A stretch of 64,000 nucleotides of DNA from Acidovorax sp. SUPP3334 (GTDB lineage Bacteria; Pseudomonadota; Gammaproteobacteria; Burkholderiales; Burkholderiaceae_C). Positions 60,712 to 64,000 of the stretch are shown here, piece by piece. The notes beneath the pieces are model-generated. The model was not told the DNA's origin and did not search any database. It saw only the letters and a list, made by a program, of their open reading frames with translations. A program made the translations under genes and the position numbers. Each line of letters opens with the position of its first letter. Positions within the stretch are counted from its first letter, which is position 1. Location: NCBI RefSeq assembly GCF_030159055.1, contig NZ_BQXQ01000005.1:1-64000 (forward strand). The letters are read 5' to 3'.

Positions 60712-63700
60712 GTGGCTTCGAAAGCGCTATCTCTGATCAAAACCCCGTGGGCGCGACGTTTGGCCTGGGCCGTGCTCATATGGCTGGGTGTATGGGCGCT
60801 GACCTGGTGCCTGGTGCCCGCCGGATTGCGCTACGCGCTGCAGACGAAGGCTTCGGCGCAAATCGGCCGAGAAATCTCCGTCGGGCAGATCGATTTCAAG
60901 CCCTGGACCCTTGAACTGCAAGTGCATGGCCTGAAGGTCGCCGCCGACAGTTCCGGCAAGGAGCCGTTACTGGAAATTGGTCGCCTCTATATAGATGCAG
61001 AGTTGCGGTCTTTGTGGCACCTGGCACCAGTGATCGATGCGCTCGAAATCGATGCGCCGGTGCTGCGCTTGAACCGCACGGCGGCTGGGCGCACCGACTT
61101 CGATGACCTGTTGAAGAAGCTGGCCACCCCTGCCAGCGAGCCGAGCGCCCAACCTCAGCGCTTTTCCCTCTACAACGTGATGGTTCGTGACGGTGCCATC
61201 GACTTCAACGACGTGGCGAAGGGCCAGGTCCAGACCTTGCGCGGCCTGTCTTTGAGCGTTCCCTTTCTGAGCAATCTGCCGGCTGACCAAGCGGTCAAAG
61301 TCGCACCGCACCTCGCCTTTCAACTCAATGGCACGGCATTCAATACCGGTGCGCAGAGCACGCCGTTCCTGGACAGCCGCGACACCGAGGCCACGCTGCA
61401 ATTCAAAGGGCTCGATCTGCACCCATTTCTGGCCTACCTGCCGGATGACTTGCCCGCGCGCGTGGAGCAAGGCACGCTGGACGCCGATCTTCGGCTGACG
61501 TTCCAACAGCATGCAGAGCCTTCGCTCGCGCTGAGTGGAGCCTTGCAGATCCAAGGCGCGCGGCTGAGCGATCCGCAGGGCGGTCATTTGCTGGCGTTCG
61601 ATGCATTGACTGCCCATCTGAAGGAATTGCAGCCCCTGCAACGCAAGGCGCATCTGGCGTCGCTGCAGTTGCGCAATCCCAGTGCAACGGTTCGGCGCAA
61701 CCGAGACGGCCGATTGGCATTGCTGGCCGGCAAGGCGGCCGAGCCTGCCACCTCGTCATCCGGCAAGGCTGCCGCCCCCAATCCATCCTGGAACTTTCTG
61801 GTGGATCGTGTGGCTGTGGCGGGCGGCAAGGTCAATTGGCTGGACGAAAGCACACCGCAGCCGGCCCGTGTTTTCGCAAGCGACCTGCGCATCAACGCCA
61901 CCCGCCTGGTGTTTCCCTTCGATAAGCCATTGCAGTTCGTCGCGGATGCAAAGCTGTCGTCAGAGCAGGGCGGCGATGCCGCCGCGGTGTCGTTCCAAGG
62001 GCAGGTCGGCGCGGCGTCTGGCAATGTCGCGGCTTCCGTACGCAACTGGCCGTTGGCCATGGCCCAGCCTTATCTGGCCGGCGTGATTCAGCCGAAGCTT
62101 TCCGGTATCTTGGACTCGGATCTTGGGATGGCCTGGAATGGCCCGGCGTGGGCGGCGAAGGTGGCGAAGCTGTCGGTGGATGGCGCGGAACTGGCGTGTG
62201 CGTCTGCGCGGGATTGCCCTGCAGGCGCCGCCGCCGGACTGGCTTTGCGCAACACCACGTCATTGGCTGAAGTGGGCCGCATCGAGGTGGAAGACGCTTT
62301 GGTTCAGATGCCCCTGCGTGCCGTGTCCATTCGGCGTGTGGCGGCCCTTCGACCGAAGCTGCGCCTTGATCGCGGCGCCGATGGTCGATGGATGCTGGAG
62401 CGATGGCTGGCGCAACCGCTTCCTGGCGCCACCGAAAAGGCGCCTGCACCGACCAAGTCCGGGGTGACGCAGTCTGGCGAGCCGATCTGGGGCTTGCAAT
62501 TGGCCGAAGTATCGGTAGATGGCGGAATGCTGGCCTTCAACGACGCTGCGAAGGCCCAGCCGGTATCGGCTCTTTTTGATGCTTTTCAGCTGCGGGCCAA
62601 GGGTGTCGTTTGGCCTGCCACTGGCGGGGCAACGGCGTCGCCGCTGTCGATCTCCGCGTCCACGCGTCTGACGGCTGGCCGGTCCGAGCCTGGCAGCCTC
62701 TCTTATGACGGTTCTTTGCAGCTGGCACCTCTTTTGGCGCAAGGCAAGGTGCAGATCTCCCGCGTTCCGTTGCATCCGTTCGAGCCGTATGTGGACAGCC
62801 CGTTGGCGGTGGATGTCATTCGCGCGCTGGCCAGCTTCAACGGGCAGGTGCGCTATGCCGCGCAGGCCAACGGGGCAGCCGTCGGTGTGCAGGGCAATGC
62901 CTCGCTGGAGGATGTGCGGGTGCGTACTTTGGTCGCTGCTGCCCCAGCGCCGACATCCGATCCTTCCAAGGCTGCGGCACCTGCTGCGTCAACCCGTGGG
63001 GAAGAGCTGCTGAACTGGAAGACGCTGGCCTTGCAGGGTCTCGATGTCGATTTGACGCCTGGCAAGCCTGCTGCCGTGGAGGTGAAGGAAACCGCGCTGA
63101 GTGATTTTTTCGCACGCATCATCGTGCAGCCCAATGGCCGGATCAACCTGCAAGACTTGTCGCGGTCATCGCAGGGCGAAGCTGCTGCTTCAGCGAATGC
63201 AAGCGCCTCTCAGCCGGCCTCCGGTGCGTCGGAATCGTCGGCTCCCGTTCTCCGGTTCGGACCCGTAGTGCTCACCGGTGGTTCGGTCCGATTCACAGAC
63301 TCGTTCGTCCGGCCCAATTACTCTGCGGATCTGAGCGATTTGAACGGGCGGCTCAGTGCCTTTGCGTCCGTGCCCCCGGGGGAGGGCAGCGAGCCCACCA
63401 TGGCCGATCTGCAACTGCGCGGTCGCGCCCAGGGCTCGGCCTCTTTGGAAATCACGGGGCGCCTGAACCCCTTGGCCAAACCGCTGGCGCTGGACATCCA
63501 GGGACGAATGCGTGATCTGGAGTTGCCGCCGCTCTCGCCCTACAGCATCAAATATGCAGGCCACGGGATCGAGCGCGGCAAGCTCAGCATGGACGTGAAC
63601 TATCGCGTTTTACCGGATGGGCAATTGACGGCCGGCAATAAACTCGTGTTGAACCAGTTGCGCTTTGGCGACCCGGTGGAAGGCGCACCTGCCAGTCTTC

Positions 63701-64000
63701 CCGTGCGGCTTGCCGTGGCGTTGCTGGCCGATCGCAACGGGGTGATCGATGTGGAGTTGCCGATCAACGGCTCGCTGAACGATCCGCAGTTTCGCCTGGG
63801 ACCTGTCATCTTTCGCGCCGTTGGAAATCTGGTGATGAAAGCGATCACCTCTCCTTTTTCATTGCTGACGGGATGGATGGGCGGGAGCACTGAGCTGGAT
63901 CGCGTGACTTTCGCACCAGGCAGCCCGGTGCTCGACGAAGAAGCACGCAAGGCGCTCGACAAGGTCGGGAAGGCACTCTCGGATCGACCGGGCCTCAGCA
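60712..64000 (+). CDS. DUF748 (AsmA-like) family protein, partial
   Basis: The first about 1096 residues of a very large envelope protein; the 3' end lies outside the window. An N-terminal transmembrane helix (LAWAVLIWLGVWALTWCLV) anchors it. The rest repeats the AsmA/DUF748 pattern: SAQIGREISVGQIDFKPWTL near the start, then several V-D-G-G-x-L/V-x-F-N/T-D units (IDFNDVA, VNWLDES, LAFNDAA, VRFTDSF), typical of bridge-like proteins spanning the periplasm and implicated in lipid transport. GTG 60712 is used; an in-frame ATG at 60649 is possible, but it lies just after a terminator. Confidence 0.85.
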   Translation, partial: MASKALSLIKTPWARRLAWAVLIWLGVWALTWCLVPAGLRYALQTKASAQIGREISVGQIDFKPWTLELQVHGLKVAADSSGKEPLLEIGRLYIDAELRSLWHLAPVIDALEIDAPVLRLNRTAAGRTDFDDLLKKLATPASEPSAQPQRFSLYNVMVRDGAIDFNDVAKGQVQTLRGLSLSVPFLSNLPADQAVKVAPHLAFQLNGTAFNTGAQSTPFLDSRDTEATLQFKGLDLHPFLAYLPDDLPARVEQGTLDADLRLTFQQHAEPSLALSGALQIQGARLSDPQGGHLLAFDALTAHLKELQPLQRKAHLASLQLRNPSATVRRNRDGRLALLAGKAAEPATSSSGKAAAPNPSWNFLVDRVAVAGGKVNWLDESTPQPARVFASDLRINATRLVFPFDKPLQFVADAKLSSEQGGDAAAVSFQGQVGAASGNVAASVRNWPLAMAQPYLAGVIQPKLSGILDSDLGMAWNGPAWAAKVAKLSVDGAELACASARDCPAGAAAGLALRNTTSLAEVGRIEVEDALVQMPLRAVSIRRVAALRPKLRLDRGADGRWMLERWLAQPLPGATEKAPAPTKSGVTQSGEPIWGLQLAEVSVDGGMLAFNDAAKAQPVSALFDAFQLRAKGVVWPATGGATASPLSISASTRLTAGRSEPGSLSYDGSLQLAPLLAQGKVQISRVPLHPFEPYVDSPLAVDVIRALASFNGQVRYAAQANGAAVGVQGNASLEDVRVRTLVAAAPAPTSDPSKAAAPAASTRGEELLNWKTLALQGLDVDLTPGKPAAVEVKETALSDFFARIIVQPNGRINLQDLSRSSQGEAAASANASASQPASGASESSAPVLRFGPVVLTGGSVRFTDSFVRPNYSADLSDLNGRLSAFASVPPGEGSEPTMADLQLRGRAQGSASLEITGRLNPLAKPLALDIQGRMRDLELPPLSPYSIKYAGHGIERGKLSMDVNYRVLPDGQLTAGNKLVLNQLRFGDPVEGAPASLPVRLAVALLADRNGVIDVELPINGSLNDPQFRLGPVIFRAVGNLVMKAITSPFSLLTGWMGGSTELDRVTFAPGSPVLDEEARKALDKVGKALSDRPGLS

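Overview
The window is a high-GC chromosomal segment from a betaproteobacterium of the family Comamonadaceae, most likely Acidovorax/Paracidovorax. Support comes from the protein sequences and gene neighbourhoods (glnS, cysS-accA-tilS-lysC, metY-aroC, glyA-nrdR), a Bug-type TctCBA transporter, a family of short ATAGC-cored intergenic repeats, and a textbook plant-inducible-promoter (PIP) box in front of a candidate type III effector. The effector would fit a plant-associated member. No rRNA, CRISPR array or complete insertion sequence was seen.

Layout. 1-2.3 kb is AT-richer accessory DNA with a two-gene sce7725/sce7726-like pair, the second a likely PD-(D/E)XK nuclease. 2.7-11 kb holds housekeeping and envelope genes: a Sel1 protein, an rluE-type pseudouridine synthase, an M23 peptidase, a diguanylate cyclase, a cardiolipin synthase and a lipoprotein hydrolase. 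11.1-13.5 kb is a second AT-rich insert. A HEPN-like protein and a P-loop ATPase, translationally coupled, lie between intact glnS and the wreck of a DUF2322 gene. 15.4-19.7 kb carries aroQ, arfB and two esterases. 19.8-25.1 kb is a minus-strand envelope cluster (TPR protein, L,D-transpeptidase, ppiA, ppiB, lpxH, mtfA). 25.4-31.1 kb is cysS, a DNA glycosylase, accA, tilS, lysC and tRNA-Ser(GCU). 31.1-33.6 kb is gene-poor, with a glycine-zipper protein behind an FNR/Anr-type site and two Rho-independent terminators that may end small RNAs.

33.6-39.4 kb is a complete tricarboxylate uptake module: hslR, a TctE-like kinase and a TctD-like regulator divergent from tctC-tctB-tctA. 39.4-43.2 kb is an iron-uptake operon (small membrane protein, TonB-dependent receptor, PepSY protein) with a Fur-like site. 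43.5-52.8 kb holds a 3-hydroxybutyrate oligomer hydrolase, cysC, hemH, a HAD phosphatase, a broken delta-60 repeat gene, a hydrolase with metY, a CBS protein and aroC. 52.8-54.4 kb is the PIP-box-controlled effector candidate. 54.5-60 kb has an EF-hand membrane protein, nrdR, glyA under a ZTP-type riboswitch and a lytic transglycosylase. The window ends inside a large DUF748 (AsmA-like) gene.

The most interesting signals are: (1) the HEPN/ATPase cassette with its disrupted landing site; (2) the exact PIP box plus -10 element, which also fixes the effector start codon; (3) the repeat family that has entered or now bounds coding sequences (tilS, the tctD-like gene, the glycosylase start, the cysC and nrdR stops); (4) the sce7725/sce7726 pair. 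Functional statements rest on motif recognition by eye; no database search was run.
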